Source of the DNA: Acidovorax sp. RAC01
GTDB lineage: Bacteria > Pseudomonadota > Gammaproteobacteria > Burkholderiales > Burkholderiaceae_C
Direction: 5' to 3'
NCBI RefSeq assembly: GCF_001714725.1
Contig: NZ_CP016447.1
Location: 2,371,001 to 2,435,000, forward strand
Length of the DNA: 64,000 nucleotides
Part shown: piece by piece, positions 8,847-19,465 of the stretch
How positions within the stretch are numbered: position 1 is the first letter of the stretch
Layout of the letters: each line of letters begins with the position of its first letter
Translations under genes and position numbers: made by a program
Notes under the pieces: model-generated
Databases searched by the model: none
What the model was told of the DNA's origin: nothing
The model's input: the letters and a program-made list of their open reading frames with translations, nothing else

Positions 8847-9776
8847 GTGACATCAGCTCCCTTGCAACACACCACCGTCCTGCTGGATGAAGCCATCGAT
8901 GCCCTGCTGGGCGGGGCCGGGCCGCGACCTGCGGGAACGTGGGTCGATGCGACCTTCGGGCGGGGTGGTCATTCACGGCTGATCCTCATGCGGCTGGGGC
9001 CCGAGGGTCGCCTGGTCGCCTTCGACAAGGACCCGGAAGCCATCGCCGAAGCAACGCGCATCACCGATGCGCGTTTTTCCATTCGGCACGAAGGCTTTCG
9101 CAACCTGTCCGAACTGCCTGCTGGCAGCGCTGCGGGCGTGCTGATGGACCTGGGCGTGAGCTCGCCCCAGATCGACAGCCCGCTGCGGGGATTCAGTTTC
9201 CGTTTCGACGGCCCTCTGGACATGCGCATGGACACCACGCGCGGAACCAGTGTTGCCGAATGGTTGGCCACGGCCGAAGTCGGTCAGATTGCAGAGGTGA
9301 TACGTGACTACGGTGAAGAACGGTTTGCTGGCCCCATTGCAAAGGCGATTGTTGCTTGGCGCGAAGAACGGGGTCCTCTTGCCACCACCGCCGAACTGGC
9401 CGACCTCGTGGCTGGCGCGGTCAAAACCCGCGAAGCGGGCCAGAACCCTGCAACGCGCACATTTCAAGCTCTTCGGATTTTCATCAACGCCGAGCTTGAA
9501 GAGCTGCAACAGGCGCTAGAGGCCAGCCTTTCGGTGCTGGCGCCGGGCGGGCGGCTGGTGGTGATCAGCTTCCACTCGCTGGAAGACCGCATCGTCAAGC
9601 AGTTCATCGCCAAGCACTCCAAGGAGGTCTACGACCGGCGCGCGCCCTTTGCCGCCCCCCAGGCGATGAAGCTCGTGGCGCTGGACCGCATCAAGCCCGG
9701 TGCCGCCGAGGTGGCGGGCAACCCGCGCTCGCGCAGTGCCATCATGCGCGTGGCTGAACGCACGGCAGTCGCCTGA
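8847..9776 (+). CDS. rsmH: 16S rRNA (cytosine1402-N4)-methyltransferase RsmH (MraW)
   Basis: SAM-dependent enzyme that N4-methylates C1402 of 16S rRNA in the ribosomal P site. The protein has 309 residues. The SAM motif is [10 protein letters not shown] near residue 32, with [12 protein letters not shown] and [17 protein letters not shown] in the middle and [15 protein letters not shown] near the C-terminus, all diagnostic. The GTG at 8847, 10 bases after the mraZ stop, is chosen because it puts HTTVLLDE at the usual N-terminal place. ftsL starts 1 base after the stop. Confidence 0.95.
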   Translation: MTSAPLQHTTVLLDEAIDALLGGAGPRPAGTWVDATFGRGGHSRLILMRLGPEGRLVAFDKDPEAIAEATRITDARFSIRHEGFRNLSELPAGSAAGVLMDLGVSSPQIDSPLRGFSFRFDGPLDMRMDTTRGTSVAEWLATAEVGQIAEVIRDYGEERFAGPIAKAIVAWREERGPLATTAELADLVAGAVKTREAGQNPATRTFQALRIFINAELEELQQALEASLSVLAPGGRLVVISFHSLEDRIVKQFIAKHSKEVYDRRAPFAAPQAMKLVALDRIKPGAAEVAGNPRSRSAIMRVAERTAVA

Positions 9777-9777
9777 A

Positions 9778-10116
9778 ATGACCCGGTTGAACATCGTCCT
9801 GCTGATGGCCGTGATGGCCAGTGCGCTGTACCTGGTACACGTGCAGTACGAGTCGCGTCGCCTCTTTACGGAACTGGACCGCACTACCGCCGAGGCGCGC
9901 AGGCTGGAAACCGAGCACCAGCGCCTGCAGGTCGAAAAGCGCGCGCAGGCCACCCCTTTGCGCGTGGAAAAGATTGCCCGTGCCCAGCTCAACATGCGCA
10001 CGGCCACCCCGGCCATCACGCAATACGTGTCCGACCCGCAAGGCGCAGCCACTGCTGCGCCTGCGGTGGCTGCATCGGCTGCCGCCGTACGGCCTGACGG
10101 AGCAGCGCAGCCATGA
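9778..10116 (+). CDS. ftsL: Cell division protein FtsL
   Basis: Small bitopic inner-membrane divisome protein of 112 residues that binds FtsB and FtsQ and helps activate FtsWI. One membrane segment (about residues 5-20, IVLLMAVMASALYLVHV) is followed by a periplasmic coiled coil (RRLFTELDRTTAEARRLETE). An Ala/Pro-rich tail follows. Identity rests on topology, size and position between rsmH and ftsI. The stop overlaps the ftsI start (ATGA). Confidence 0.9.
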   Translation: MTRLNIVLLMAVMASALYLVHVQYESRRLFTELDRTTAEARRLETEHQRLQVEKRAQATPLRVEKIARAQLNMRTATPAITQYVSDPQGAATAAPAVAASAAAVRPDGAAQP

Positions 10117-11858
10117 GCCGTAGCGTGGTCTACACCGCCAGCCCGCTGCTGGCCAGCAAGACGCCGGTGTGGCGCAGCAAGTTCATCGTGGCCGTGATTG
10201 CGCTGGGCTTTCTGGGCCTGGGCGGACGGGCCGCGTACGTGCAGGTGATCGGCAACGACTTCTTCCAGCGCCAGGGTGAGGTGCGCTTTGCACGCACGCT
10301 GGAACTGCCGGCCAACCGCGGCAAGATCCTGGACCGCAATGGGCTGATTCTGGCCTCCAGCGTGCCAGCAGCCAGCATCTGGGCCATTCCGGAAGATGTG
10401 GACCAGGACAAGCCCGAGGTGCGGGCCAAGCTCAAGCAGCTGGCCAAGCTGCTCGACATGCCCCTGGCCGACCTGAACAAAAAGCTGGCCGACGAAGACA
10501 AGACCTTCGTCTGGATCAAGCGCCAGCTCGACTGGGACGTGGGCCAGAAAATCACCGCGCTGGACATCAAGGGCATCTACCAGCGCAAGGAATACAAGCG
10601 CCAGTACCCCGAGGGCGAGGCCGCTGCGCATGTGGTGGGCTTCACCAACGTGGAAGACCAGGGCCAGGAGGGCATGGAGCTGGCCTTCAACAAGGCGCTG
10701 GGTGGCAAGCCCGGTTCACGCCGCGTGATCAAGGACCGCCTGGGCCGCGTGGTCGAGGGCGTGGGCGAAACCGTGCCCCCGGTGGACGGCAAGGACATGC
10801 AGCTGTCCATCGACAGCAAGGTGCAGTTCTTTGCCTACCAGAAGCTGCGCGACCAGGTGGCGGCACACAAGGCCAAGGCGGGCAGCGTGGTCGTGCTCGA
10901 TGCCCACACCGGCGAAGTGCTGGCCCTGGCCAACTACCCCAGCTACGTGCCCGACAAGCGCCAGAACCTCACCGGCGAACAGCTGCGCAACCGCGCGCTC
11001 ACCGACACCTTCGAGCCGGGCTCCACCATGAAGCCCATCACCATCGGTCTGGCGCTCGAATCCGGCCGCGTGCGGCCCGAGTCCATCGTGGACACCAACC
11101 CCGGCCGCATCAACATCACCGGCTCGACCATCAGCGACACGCACAACTACGGCGTGCTCACGGTGGAAGGCGTGATCCAGAAGTCGAGCAACGTGGGCAC
11201 CACCAAGCTGGCCATGCAGATGCCTGCGCGCGAGATGTGGGAGACCTTCTCTGCCGCCGGATTCGGCCAGAAGCCGCAGATCGACTTCCCCGGTGCCGTC
11301 AGCGGCCGGCTGCGCCCCTACAAGAGCTGGCGCCCGGTGGAGCAGGCCACCATGTCGTACGGCTACGGCCTGTCGGCCAGCCTGTTCCAGATGGCGCGCT
11401 CGTACACCGTGTTCGCCAACGGCGGGCGGGTGATCCCGGCCACCATGCTCAAGTCCGACCAGCCGGCCGTGGGCGTGCCGGTGTTTTCCGAGCGCACGGC
11501 CGACCAGGTGCGCAAGATGCTGCAGATGGCCGCGGGCCCGGGCGGTACCGGCCAGAAGGCGCAGACCCTGGGCTACTCCGTGGGCGGCAAGTCGGGCACT
11601 GCGCGCAAGCAGGTGGGCAAGAGCTATGCCGTCGGCAAGTACCGCGCCTGGTTCACCGGCATGGCGCCCATCGACAAGCCCCGCATCATCGTGGCGGTCA
11701 TGATTGATGAGCCCAGCAACGGCGTGTACTACGGTGGTGCCGTGGCCGCGCCCGTGTTCAGCGAAGTAGTGCAGCAGACGCTGCGCATGATGGGCGTACA
11801 GCCCGACATGGCGGTCAAGCCGCAGATCGTTGCCAACGCCGTGGAGGAGTCGCTGTGA
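10113..11858 (+). CDS. ftsI: FtsI (PBP3), septal peptidoglycan D,D-transpeptidase
   Basis: Class B penicillin-binding protein of 581 residues that cross-links septal peptidoglycan with FtsW. The N-terminal membrane anchor lies near residues 24-44, then the pedestal domain and the transpeptidase domain. Catalytic S304 is in GSTMK, the SxN motif is SSN at 358-360, and the third motif is KSGT from residue 493. ATG 10113 overlaps the ftsL stop, so translation is coupled. Confidence 0.97.
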   Translation: MSRSVVYTASPLLASKTPVWRSKFIVAVIALGFLGLGGRAAYVQVIGNDFFQRQGEVRFARTLELPANRGKILDRNGLILASSVPAASIWAIPEDVDQDKPEVRAKLKQLAKLLDMPLADLNKKLADEDKTFVWIKRQLDWDVGQKITALDIKGIYQRKEYKRQYPEGEAAAHVVGFTNVEDQGQEGMELAFNKALGGKPGSRRVIKDRLGRVVEGVGETVPPVDGKDMQLSIDSKVQFFAYQKLRDQVAAHKAKAGSVVVLDAHTGEVLALANYPSYVPDKRQNLTGEQLRNRALTDTFEPGSTMKPITIGLALESGRVRPESIVDTNPGRINITGSTISDTHNYGVLTVEGVIQKSSNVGTTKLAMQMPAREMWETFSAAGFGQKPQIDFPGAVSGRLRPYKSWRPVEQATMSYGYGLSASLFQMARSYTVFANGGRVIPATMLKSDQPAVGVPVFSERTADQVRKMLQMAAGPGGTGQKAQTLGYSVGGKSGTARKQVGKSYAVGKYRAWFTGMAPIDKPRIIVAVMIDEPSNGVYYGGAVAAPVFSEVVQQTLRMMGVQPDMAVKPQIVANAVEESL

Positions 11859-13381
11859 CCCTCGCCACCGCTGCCATCGCAACCCTTGGCTCTGCAGCCG
11901 CTGCGGTGGACTGGCTGCGCGCACGCGTCACCGGCACCCTGCACACGGACAGCCGCCGCATACAGCCCGGTGACGGCTTCATCGCCTGGCCCGGCGCCGC
12001 CACCGACGGGCGTGCCCATGTGGCCGATGCGCTGGTGCGCGGCGCGACGGCCTGCCTGGTGGAGCAGGCCGGCGTGGAGGCCTTCGGTTTTGCGGGCGAT
12101 CACCTGGCGGCGCTGCACGGCCTGAAGGCGGCCACGGGCCCCATTGCCGCGCAGTGGTTTGGCGCGCCCACCCAGCGCCTGGATATCCTCGCGGTCACCG
12201 GCACCAACGGCAAGACCAGCACGGCATGGTGGCTGGCCGGCGCCATCAATGCGCTATCAAAATCAGAGCATGCAGACCAGAAGGGATGTGCGCTGGTGGG
12301 CACTTTGGGCACTGGTGTGCCGCCAGAGCTCCAATCCACTGGCATGACCACGCCCGACCCCGTGCGTCTGCAGCGGGCGTTCAGCACGTTCGCGGCCGCC
12401 GGGCTGTCGGCCTGCGCCATCGAGGCATCGTCCATCGGCCTGGCCGAGGCGCGGCTCGATGGCACCCAGATCCGCGTGGCGGTTTTCACCAACTTCACGC
12501 AAGACCACCTGGACTACCACGGCACCATGGCCGACTACTGGCTGGCCAAGCGCGCACTGTTCGGCTGGCCGGGCCTGCAGGCCGCAGTGATCAACACCGA
12601 CGACGCTGCCGGGCTGCAACTGCATGGCGAGTTGCGGGGCGGCAGCCTGGACCTGTGGTCCGTGTCGGCCCAGGGCGCCGCGCGCCTGATGGCGCGGGAC
12701 ATCACACTGGGCCCGCAGGGCCTGCAGTTCACCGTGGTGGAGGACGGCGCAGGCCAGCATCGGCTGCAGACGCAGGTCATCGGCCACTACAACGTGCAGA
12801 ACCTGCTGGGCGTGATCGCCACACTGCGCAGCCGCGGCGTGCCGCTGGATGCTGCCGTCCAGGCGTGCGCAGGCCTGGAGCCCGTACCCGGGCGCATGCA
12901 GCGCCTGGTGGCGCCCGGCCAGCCCCTGGTGGCGGTGGACTACGCCCACACGCCCGATGCACTCGACAAGGCTCTGCATGCGCTGCGCCCGCTGGCGCAG
13001 GAGCGCGGCGGCCAGCTGTGGTGCGTGTTCGGCTGTGGTGGCGACCGCGATGCCGGCAAGCGCCCGCTGATGGGCGCGGTGGCGCAGCAGCATGCCGACC
13101 GGGTGCTGGTGACCAGTGACAACCCGCGCAGCGAAGACCCCGCGGCCATCGTGCACCAGGTGCTGCAGGGCACGATTGCCGGCACCACCGTCAGCGCCGA
13201 ACTGGACCGCGCCCGCGCCATTGCGCAGGCCGTGGCGACCGCTGCGCCGCACGACGTGGTTTTGATTGCTGGCAAAGGTCACGAAGACACCCAGGAAACC
13301 GCAGGCGTGCGCCAGCCGTTCTCGGACATGGCCCATGCGCAGGCCGCATTGCGCGCGCGGGGAGCCATCACATGGGCATGA
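11855..13381 (+). CDS. murE: MurE, UDP-MurNAc-L-Ala-D-Glu:meso-diaminopimelate ligase
   Basis: Mur ligase of 508 residues adding meso-DAP to the peptidoglycan precursor in the cytoplasm. The N-terminal substrate domain has TDSRRIQPGD. The ATP site is VTGTNGKTS near residue 116. DNPRSEDP near the C-terminus carries the DNPR motif specific for meso-DAP rather than lysine. The GTG start overlaps the ftsI stop (GTGA). The end overlaps murF by 10 bases. An AT-rich repeat-like stretch (12250-12295) is read in frame just after the ATP site. Confidence 0.97.
   Translation: MTLATAAIATLGSAAAAVDWLRARVTGTLHTDSRRIQPGDGFIAWPGAATDGRAHVADALVRGATACLVEQAGVEAFGFAGDHLAALHGLKAATGPIAAQWFGAPTQRLDILAVTGTNGKTSTAWWLAGAINALSKSEHADQKGCALVGTLGTGVPPELQSTGMTTPDPVRLQRAFSTFAAAGLSACAIEASSIGLAEARLDGTQIRVAVFTNFTQDHLDYHGTMADYWLAKRALFGWPGLQAAVINTDDAAGLQLHGELRGGSLDLWSVSAQGAARLMARDITLGPQGLQFTVVEDGAGQHRLQTQVIGHYNVQNLLGVIATLRSRGVPLDAAVQACAGLEPVPGRMQRLVAPGQPLVAVDYAHTPDALDKALHALRPLAQERGGQLWCVFGCGGDRDAGKRPLMGAVAQQHADRVLVTSDNPRSEDPAAIVHQVLQGTIAGTTVSAELDRARAIAQAVATAAPHDVVLIAGKGHEDTQETAGVRQPFSDMAHAQAALRARGAITWA
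12250..12295 (+). repeat. AT-rich dispersed repeat, copy 3 (inside murE, in frame)
   Basis: GCGCTATCAAAATCAGAGCATGCAGAC, a diverged left arm of the family, followed by GGGATGTGCGCTGG. It encodes ALSKSEHADQKGCALVG in MurE, a loop between the ATP-site helix and the next strand. The A/T-rich codons contrast with the gene around it. Confidence 0.45.
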
Positions 13382-14847
13382 GCAGCATGGCACCGACACC
13401 GATGATGACGCTGGACGAAGCCCTTGCCCTCGTGCGCCAGCGCGTGCCCGCCGCGCGGCTGGTGGGTGACGGCGCGACACTCCTCACGCGCGTGCACACC
13501 GACACGCGCAGCCTGCAAGCCGGCGACCTGTTTGTGGCACTCAAGGGCGAACGCTTCGATGCCAACGCGTTTCTGGCCGACGCGCGCGCTGGTGGTGCTT
13601 CTGCGGCCATCGCCCACGGCGGCCTGGAGGCGGCAGGACTGGCAGGCATCGAAGTGCCCGATACGCTGGCCGCGCTCGGCGCCCTGGCCAGCGGCTGGCG
13701 TGCCGGTTTCAGCCTGCCGCTGATCGGCGTGACCGGCAGCAATGGCAAGACCACCGTGACGCAGATGGTGGCGTCCATTCTCAAAGCCTGGAAGGGCGAT
13801 GCAGCCTTTGCCACGCAGGGCAATTTCAACAACGACATCGGTGTGCCGCTGATGCTGATGCGCCTGCGCGCTGCGCACACTGCGGCCGTGATCGAGATGG
13901 GCATGAACCACCCGGGCGAAATTGCCCGTCTGGCCGCCATGGCCCAGCCTACGGTGGCGCTGGTCAACAACGCACAGCGCGAGCATCTGGAGTTCATGCA
14001 CACGGTGGAAGCCGTGGCGCGCGAGAACGGTTCGGTGTTTGCAAGCCTGCCTGCCCATGGCGTGGCCGTGTTCCCTGCGGGCGATGAATACACCGCACTT
14101 TGGCGCGGCCTGGCGCAGGGTCGCCGCTGCATGACTTTTGGTGCGGGTGGCGATGTCACCTGCCGCAGCGCAGCGTGGAACAACGGCGCGTGGGTCGCGA
14201 CGCTGGGCACGCCGCAAGGGGAGGTGGATGTGCGCCTGCACATCGCCGGTCGGCACAACGTGACCAACGCCATGGCCGCCACGGCCTGTGCGCTGGCTGC
14301 GGGCGTGCCGCTTGGCGCCATTGCCGACGGGCTGGGCCGGTTTGCACCCGTCAAGGGCCGCTCGCGTGCGTTCAGCGTGCAGTGCGGGGGGCGTAAGGTC
14401 ACCGTGGTGGACGACACCTACAACGCCAACCCCGATTCCATGCGCGCTGCCATCGACGTGCTGGCCGAGCTGCCCGCACCGCAATGGCTGGTGGTGGGTG
14501 ACATGGGCGAGGTGGGCGACCAGGGCCCGCAGTTCCATGCCGAGGCTGGCGAGCACGCGCGTGCTGCGGGCATCCCCCATCTGTTTGCACTAGGCACCTT
14601 ATCGGCCCACACCGCAGCCTCCTTCGGGTCCGCTGCCCGCCACTTCGACAGCATGGATGCCTTGCTGGCCGCCGTGAAGGAAACGTTGCCCAATGCCGGC
14701 AGCGTGCTCGTCAAGGGCTCGCGCTTCATGGCGATGGAGCGGGTGGTGGAAGCCATCTCCGCGGCAGCGCACAGCCCGCAAGAGCCCGGACAGAACAACA
14801 ACAAGCAGAAAGACATGCTGGAGGGAACCCATGGCGCACCCCACTGA
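13372..14847 (+). CDS. murF: MurF, UDP-MurNAc-tripeptide:D-Ala-D-Ala ligase
   Basis: Adds D-Ala-D-Ala to complete UDP-MurNAc-pentapeptide. The protein has 491 residues. HTDTRSLQAGDLFVALKGERFD is the N-terminal substrate motif, VTGSNGKTTVTQM the ATP site (about 121), IEMGMNHPGEI follows, and VDDTYNANPDSM marks the C-terminal domain. It overlaps murE by 10 bases. Several in-frame ATGs lie close together at the start (13372, 13381, 13390); the first is taken. mraY starts 46 bases downstream. Confidence 0.96.
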   Translation: MGMSSMAPTPMMTLDEALALVRQRVPAARLVGDGATLLTRVHTDTRSLQAGDLFVALKGERFDANAFLADARAGGASAAIAHGGLEAAGLAGIEVPDTLAALGALASGWRAGFSLPLIGVTGSNGKTTVTQMVASILKAWKGDAAFATQGNFNNDIGVPLMLMRLRAAHTAAVIEMGMNHPGEIARLAAMAQPTVALVNNAQREHLEFMHTVEAVARENGSVFASLPAHGVAVFPAGDEYTALWRGLAQGRRCMTFGAGGDVTCRSAAWNNGAWVATLGTPQGEVDVRLHIAGRHNVTNAMAATACALAAGVPLGAIADGLGRFAPVKGRSRAFSVQCGGRKVTVVDDTYNANPDSMRAAIDVLAELPAPQWLVVGDMGEVGDQGPQFHAEAGEHARAAGIPHLFALGTLSAHTAASFGSAARHFDSMDALLAAVKETLPNAGSVLVKGSRFMAMERVVEAISAAAHSPQEPGQNNNKQKDMLEGTHGAPH

Positions 14848-14892
14848 CACCACACGCTCTGGCCCGGTCACGCCCACCCCGCGAGGTGCCGC

Positions 14893-16071
14893 ATGCTGCT
14901 GATGCTGTCGCAATGGCTGCAGGGCCTGTCGCCGGAGCTCGGGTTTTTCCGGGTGTTCCAGTACCTCACGTTCCGCGCGCTCATGGCTGCGGTGACGGCA
15001 CTGCTCATCGGCCTGGTGGCGGGCCCCAAGGTGATCCGCGTGCTCACCTCGCTCAAGATCGGCCAGCCGATCCGCGGCTATGCGATGCAGACGCACCTGT
15101 CCAAGAGCGGCACGCCCACCATGGGTGGTGTGCTCATCCTGCTGTCGATCGCCATCTCGACCCTGCTGTGGTTCGACCTGTCCAACCGGTTCGTGTGGAT
15201 CGTGCTCATCGTCACGCTGGGCTTTGGCGCGATTGGCTGGGTGGACGACTGGCGCAAGGTGGTCAACAAGGACCCCGAGGGCATGCGCTCGCGCGAAAAG
15301 TATTTCTGGCAGTCCGTGGTCGGGCTGGTGGCGGCGCTGTACCTCGTGTTCAGCATTTCCGAGAACTCCAACGCCCGTGTGTTCGAGCTGTTCGTCAGCT
15401 GGGTCCAGTCGGGCTTCTCGCTCGACCTGCCGCCCAAGGCTGGTCTGCAGCTGCCGTTCTTCAAGGAAATCAGCTACCCGCTGGGCGTGCTCGGTTTCGT
15501 GATCCTGACCTATCTGGTCATCGTGGGGTCCAGCAACGCCGTCAACCTGACCGATGGGCTCGATGGCCTGGCCATCATGCCGGTGGTGATGGTGGGCTCG
15601 GCACTGGGCGTGTTCGCGTACGTCACGGGCAGCTCGGTGTACTCCAAGTACCTGTTTTTCCCGCACATTCCCGGCTCGGGCGAGCTGCTGATTTTCTGCG
15701 CGGCCATGGCAGGAGCAGGGCTGGCTTTCCTGTGGTTCAACGCACATCCTGCGCAGGTCTTCATGGGTGACGTGGGCGCGCTGGCACTGGGCGCGGCGCT
15801 GGGCACCATCGCCGTCATCGTGCGGCAGGAAATCGTGCTGGCCATCATGGGCGGCATCTTCGTGGTCGAGGCGCTGTCCGTGATGCTGCAGGTGATGTGG
15901 TTCAAGTACACCAAGCGCCGTTACGGCGAAGGCCGCCGCCTGCTCAAGATGGCGCCCCTGCACCACCACTTTGAAAAGAGCGGCTGGAAGGAAACGCAGG
16001 TCGTCGTGCGCTTCTGGATCATCACCATGCTGCTGTGCCTGGTGGGCCTGTCGACCCTGAAACTGCGATGA
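14893..16071 (+). CDS. mraY: MraY, phospho-MurNAc-pentapeptide transferase
   Basis: Polytopic inner-membrane enzyme of 392 residues that makes lipid I from UDP-MurNAc-pentapeptide and undecaprenyl phosphate. Signature stretches are [22 protein letters not shown], the catalytic [21 protein letters not shown] and [12 protein letters not shown]. About ten hydrophobic segments alternate with these loops. Length is slightly above the 360 of E. coli. The stop overlaps the murD start (ATGA). Confidence 0.97.
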   Translation: MLLMLSQWLQGLSPELGFFRVFQYLTFRALMAAVTALLIGLVAGPKVIRVLTSLKIGQPIRGYAMQTHLSKSGTPTMGGVLILLSIAISTLLWFDLSNRFVWIVLIVTLGFGAIGWVDDWRKVVNKDPEGMRSREKYFWQSVVGLVAALYLVFSISENSNARVFELFVSWVQSGFSLDLPPKAGLQLPFFKEISYPLGVLGFVILTYLVIVGSSNAVNLTDGLDGLAIMPVVMVGSALGVFAYVTGSSVYSKYLFFPHIPGSGELLIFCAAMAGAGLAFLWFNAHPAQVFMGDVGALALGAALGTIAVIVRQEIVLAIMGGIFVVEALSVMLQVMWFKYTKRRYGEGRRLLKMAPLHHHFEKSGWKETQVVVRFWIITMLLCLVGLSTLKLR

Positions 16072-18191
16072 ACCCCAGCGATTCCCTCCGTCCCCTGCCA
16101 CCCCTGGGCGCCGCCGTGCCCGAGGGTGTAGTCACGCCTGCGCCCGCGGTCACAGACGCGGGTGAACTGCAGCGCGCTGAAGATGGCGGTGCGGTGGATG
16201 CGGTGGATGCGGCAGCCGGCGTGGATGACGCGAAGATGGTCCATGCCGATCAACCCGCGACAGAGGGCTTCGATGCCGCGGTGGAAGTCGCCGCCTCTTC
16301 AGACACCGCAGCAGGCACGCTCGCGAATGACGAGCCCGGGGCGCCAGCCGACCCTGTGGCTCAGCCCGAACCCGCGGTCGCAGAGGCCGAGACTGCAGTC
16401 GCACAGCCGCAGCTGACAGCGGCGCGGGATGCCGCAGCGTTCGTGGCGCAGATCTTTGCCGACGTGGCTGCACCCGATGTGGCCGCGCCCCCTGAAGCGC
16501 CGACCGACAGCGACGCCACTGCCGACGAAGGCGCAGTGCCGGACACTCCCCCGCAGCCCGCAGGCCGCCCCGGCGAGGGAATGACCCCGCTCGAAGGGCA
16601 GAACATCCTCATCCTGGGCCTGGGGGCCTCGGGCGTGGCTATGGCGCGCTGGTGCGTGCGCTGCGGCGCTCGCCAGGTCACGGTGGCCGACACGCGCGCG
16701 GCGCCGCCCCAGTTGCCGGCCCTGCAGCAGGAGCTCCCGCAGGTGCGCTTTGTACCGGGTGCGTTTGACGCTGCCCTGGTCGATGGGCAGGAGCTGGACG
16801 CCGTCTACCGCTCGCCCGGCCTCAGTCCTGCGGTGATTGCTCCTGTAGTGATAGCAGCAAAGGCAAATGGAATAAGCGCTGGCGGTGAATTGAGCCTGTT
16901 TTCTGCGGGCCTGGCCTTCCTGCGTGCATCGCATGGCTACGCCCCGGCGGTGCTGGCCATCACTGGCACCAACGGCAAGACCACGGTGACCTCGCTCGCA
17001 GGGCAGCTGGTCGAGCGCTCCGGCAAGCGTGTGGCGGTGGCCGGCAACATCGGCCCCACGCTGCTCGACACACTGGCAGGCCGCATCGACGCAGGGACGT
17101 TGCCCGACGCATGGGTGCTGGAGCTCTCCAGTTTTCAGCTCGACGAGATCACAGGCTTTGAGCCCACGGCCGCCACGGTACTCAACATCACCCAAGACCA
17201 CCTGGACTGGCACGGCGACATGGCCGCCTATGCCGCAGCCAAGGCGCGCATCTTTGGCGAAGCCGGGCTGATGATCCTCAACCGCGAGGATGCCGAGGTG
17301 ATGAAGATGTTGCCGCCGCCCGGCCGCCCGAAGGCGGCAGCGGCCCCCTCGGGGGGCAGCGAAGCACACGCAGTGGCGAGCGTGGGGGCGCAAAGATCAC
17401 CGCCACCGTTGAAGGTCAAGCTGCAAAAGCCCCAGGTGCGCGAGCACATCACCTTCGGTGCCGACATGCCCCGCCGACCCGGCGACTTCGGCATCGAGGT
17501 GGTCAGCGGCATGCCCTGGCTGGTGCGCGCCATGGATGCCGACGAGACCCGCAAGCGCAGCCGCCAGGCGCAGGACGAAGACCTGCACATCCAGCGCCTG
17601 ATGCCCGCCGATGCACTGCGCATCCGCGGCCGGCACAACGCGGTCAACGCGCTGGCCGCGCTTGCGCTGGCGTCTGCCGCCGGCTGCACGCTGGCCCCCA
17701 TGCTGTACGGCCTGCGCGAGTACCGCGGCGAGCCGCACCGCGTGGAGCCAGTGGCCATCATCCACGGCGTGGAGTATTTCGACGACAGCAAGGGCACCAA
17801 TGTGGGCGCCACCGTGGCGGCCCTCACCGGCCTGGGCGCCGAGCGCCGCGTGCTGGTCATCCTGGGTGGCGAAGGCAAGGGCCAGGACTTTGCCCCGCTG
17901 GCGGCACCGGTGGCGCGCTTTGCGCGGGCCGTGGTGCTGATCGGGCGCGACGCGCCGCTGATCCGCGCCGCGCTGGCCGACGCCGGCGTAGCCCTCGTCG
18001 ATGCAGCCACGCTGCCCGAGGCGGTACAGCTGGCATCGCGGCGCGCGCACCACGGCGACGCAGTGCTCATGTCGCCGGCCTGTGCCAGTTTTGACATGTT
18101 CAGGGATTACGAACACCGTGCCCAGGTCTTCTGCGACACGGTACGCAGCCTGGCGGACGACGCCGGCGTTTCGCTGGAGGGCAGGGCATGA
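16068..18191 (+). CDS. murD: MurD, UDP-MurNAc-L-Ala:D-Glu ligase, with long N-terminal extension and internal insert
   Basis: Adds D-glutamate to UDP-MurNAc-L-Ala. The core is clear: [14 protein letters not shown] (about residue 180), [13 protein letters not shown] site (about 304), [12 protein letters not shown], and [10 protein letters not shown] in the C-terminal domain. Total length is 707 residues against about 440-500 usual. Residues 1-170 are a low-complexity Ala/Asp/Glu/Pro tract with no domain. A second insert, centred at 17312-17392, is repeat-derived. ATG 16068 overlaps the mraY stop, which favours the long form. ATG 16581 (MTPLEGQ) would give a 536-residue protein close to normal length, with GAGGGA immediately before it, and may be an internal start. 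Confidence 0.93.
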   Translation: MNPSDSLRPLPPLGAAVPEGVVTPAPAVTDAGELQRAEDGGAVDAVDAAAGVDDAKMVHADQPATEGFDAAVEVAASSDTAAGTLANDEPGAPADPVAQPEPAVAEAETAVAQPQLTAARDAAAFVAQIFADVAAPDVAAPPEAPTDSDATADEGAVPDTPPQPAGRPGEGMTPLEGQNILILGLGASGVAMARWCVRCGARQVTVADTRAAPPQLPALQQELPQVRFVPGAFDAALVDGQELDAVYRSPGLSPAVIAPVVIAAKANGISAGGELSLFSAGLAFLRASHGYAPAVLAITGTNGKTTVTSLAGQLVERSGKRVAVAGNIGPTLLDTLAGRIDAGTLPDAWVLELSSFQLDEITGFEPTAATVLNITQDHLDWHGDMAAYAAAKARIFGEAGLMILNREDAEVMKMLPPPGRPKAAAAPSGGSEAHAVASVGAQRSPPPLKVKLQKPQVREHITFGADMPRRPGDFGIEVVSGMPWLVRAMDADETRKRSRQAQDEDLHIQRLMPADALRIRGRHNAVNALAALALASAAGCTLAPMLYGLREYRGEPHRVEPVAIIHGVEYFDDSKGTNVGATVAALTGLGAERRVLVILGGEGKGQDFAPLAAPVARFARAVVLIGRDAPLIRAALADAGVALVDAATLPEAVQLASRRAHHGDAVLMSPACASFDMFRDYEHRAQVFCDTVRSLADDAGVSLEGRA
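16836..16884 (+). repeat. AT-rich dispersed repeat, copy 4 (inside murD, in frame)
   Basis: ATTGCTCCTGTAGTGATAGC followed by AATGGAATAAGCGCTGG. It encodes [19 protein letters not shown] in MurD, after the conserved RSPGLSP motif. It resembles the family's two arms but is diverged and merges with conserved coding sequence. Confidence 0.4.
17312..17392 (+). repeat. GC-rich dispersed repeat, read in frame within murD
   Basis: Contains CCGCCCGAAGGCGG, the inverted pair CCCCCTC/GGGGGG, then GCAGCGAAGC and GCGAGCGTGGGGGCGCA. It encodes a Pro/Ala/Gly/Ser-rich insert ([14 protein letters not shown] and onward) not found in typical MurD. It belongs to the same general style as the GC-rich repeats at 44101-44176 and 55277-55360, which also centre on a CCCCC/GGGGG inverted pair. 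Confidence 0.55.
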
Positions 18192-19465
18192 CCGCTCCCG
18201 CCAGCCAGGGCAATTTCATGCAGCGCGCCAGCGCGTGGTTCTCGGCACTCACGGGCCAGGGCGGCGAGGTGCTGCCGGTGCGCGTGGGGGGCACCGAATA
18301 CCGCCGTGCCACCGGCACCACACCTGCGAGTGTGCTGGGCTTTGACCAGGCGCTGCTGTGGGTGGTGGTGGCGCTGCTGGCCTGGGGCCTGGTCATGGTG
18401 TATTCCGCATCGATTGCGATGCCGGACAACCCGCGCTTTGCCAACTACGCCTCCACGCACTTCCTGACCCGGCACATGATGTACCTGGTGGTGGGCTTTG
18501 TGGCGGCGCTGCTGGCCTTCCAGGTGCCAATGGCGCTGTGGGAGCGCGTGGCGCCGTGGCTCTTCATCGTGGCGCTGCTGTTGCTGGTGGCGGTGCTGAT
18601 CCCCGGCGTGGGCAAGGTCGTCAACGGTGCGCGCCGCTGGCTGTCGTTCGGGCCCATCGGATTCCAGCCGTCCGAGATCGCCAAATTTGCCGTGCTCATC
18701 TATGCCGCCGATTACATGGTGCGCAAGATGGAAGTGAAGGAACGGTTCTTCCGCGCCGTGCTGCCCATGGGCGCTGCCGTGGCCATCGTGGGCGTACTGC
18801 TGCTGGCCGAGCCCGACATGGGCGCCTTCATGGTGGTGGCCGTGATCGCCATGGGCATCCTGTTTTTGGGCGGCGTCAACGCACGCATGTTCTTCCTGAT
18901 CGCGGCCATCCTTGTCGGCGCCTTCGCCCTGATGATTGCCAGCTCGCCCTGGCGGCGGGAACGTGTGTTCGCGTATCTGGACCCGTTCAGCGAGGCGCAT
19001 GCGCTGGGCAAGGGCTACCAGCTGTCGCACTCGCTGATTGCGATCGGCCGTGGAGAGATTTTTGGCGTGGGCCTGGGCGGCAGCGTCGAAAAACTGCACT
19101 GGCTGCCCGAAGCCCACACCGACTTCCTGCTGGCCGTGATCGGCGAAGAGTTCGGCCTGGTGGGCGTGCTCACGCTGATCGTGCTGTTCCTGTGGATGAC
19201 CCGCCGCATCATGCACATCGGCCGCCAAGCCATTGCGCTGGACCGCGTGTTCTCGGGCCTGGTGGCGCAGGGCGTGGCCATCTGGATCGGATTCCAGGCC
19301 TTCATCAACATGGGCGTGAACCTGGGCGCGCTGCCGACCAAGGGGCTCACGCTGCCGCTGATGAGCTTTGGGGGGTCGGCGATCTTGATGAATCTGGTGG
19401 CGTTGGCGGTGGTGCTGAGGGTGGATTACGAGAACAAACTACTCATGCGCGGAGGCCGCGTATGA
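18188..19465 (+). CDS. ftsW: FtsW, septal peptidoglycan glycosyltransferase (SEDS family)
   Basis: Polytopic inner-membrane SEDS protein of 425 residues that polymerises lipid II at the septum with FtsI. An N-terminal cytoplasmic tail of about 50 residues is followed by about ten membrane segments. Family marks include [33 protein letters not shown]-type loop [20 protein letters not shown], and [15 protein letters not shown] near the C-terminus. The ATG overlaps the murD stop and its own stop overlaps the murG start. Confidence 0.97.
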   Translation: MTAPASQGNFMQRASAWFSALTGQGGEVLPVRVGGTEYRRATGTTPASVLGFDQALLWVVVALLAWGLVMVYSASIAMPDNPRFANYASTHFLTRHMMYLVVGFVAALLAFQVPMALWERVAPWLFIVALLLLVAVLIPGVGKVVNGARRWLSFGPIGFQPSEIAKFAVLIYAADYMVRKMEVKERFFRAVLPMGAAVAIVGVLLLAEPDMGAFMVVAVIAMGILFLGGVNARMFFLIAAILVGAFALMIASSPWRRERVFAYLDPFSEAHALGKGYQLSHSLIAIGRGEIFGVGLGGSVEKLHWLPEAHTDFLLAVIGEEFGLVGVLTLIVLFLWMTRRIMHIGRQAIALDRVFSGLVAQGVAIWIGFQAFINMGVNLGALPTKGLTLPLMSFGGSAILMNLVALAVVLRVDYENKLLMRGGRV

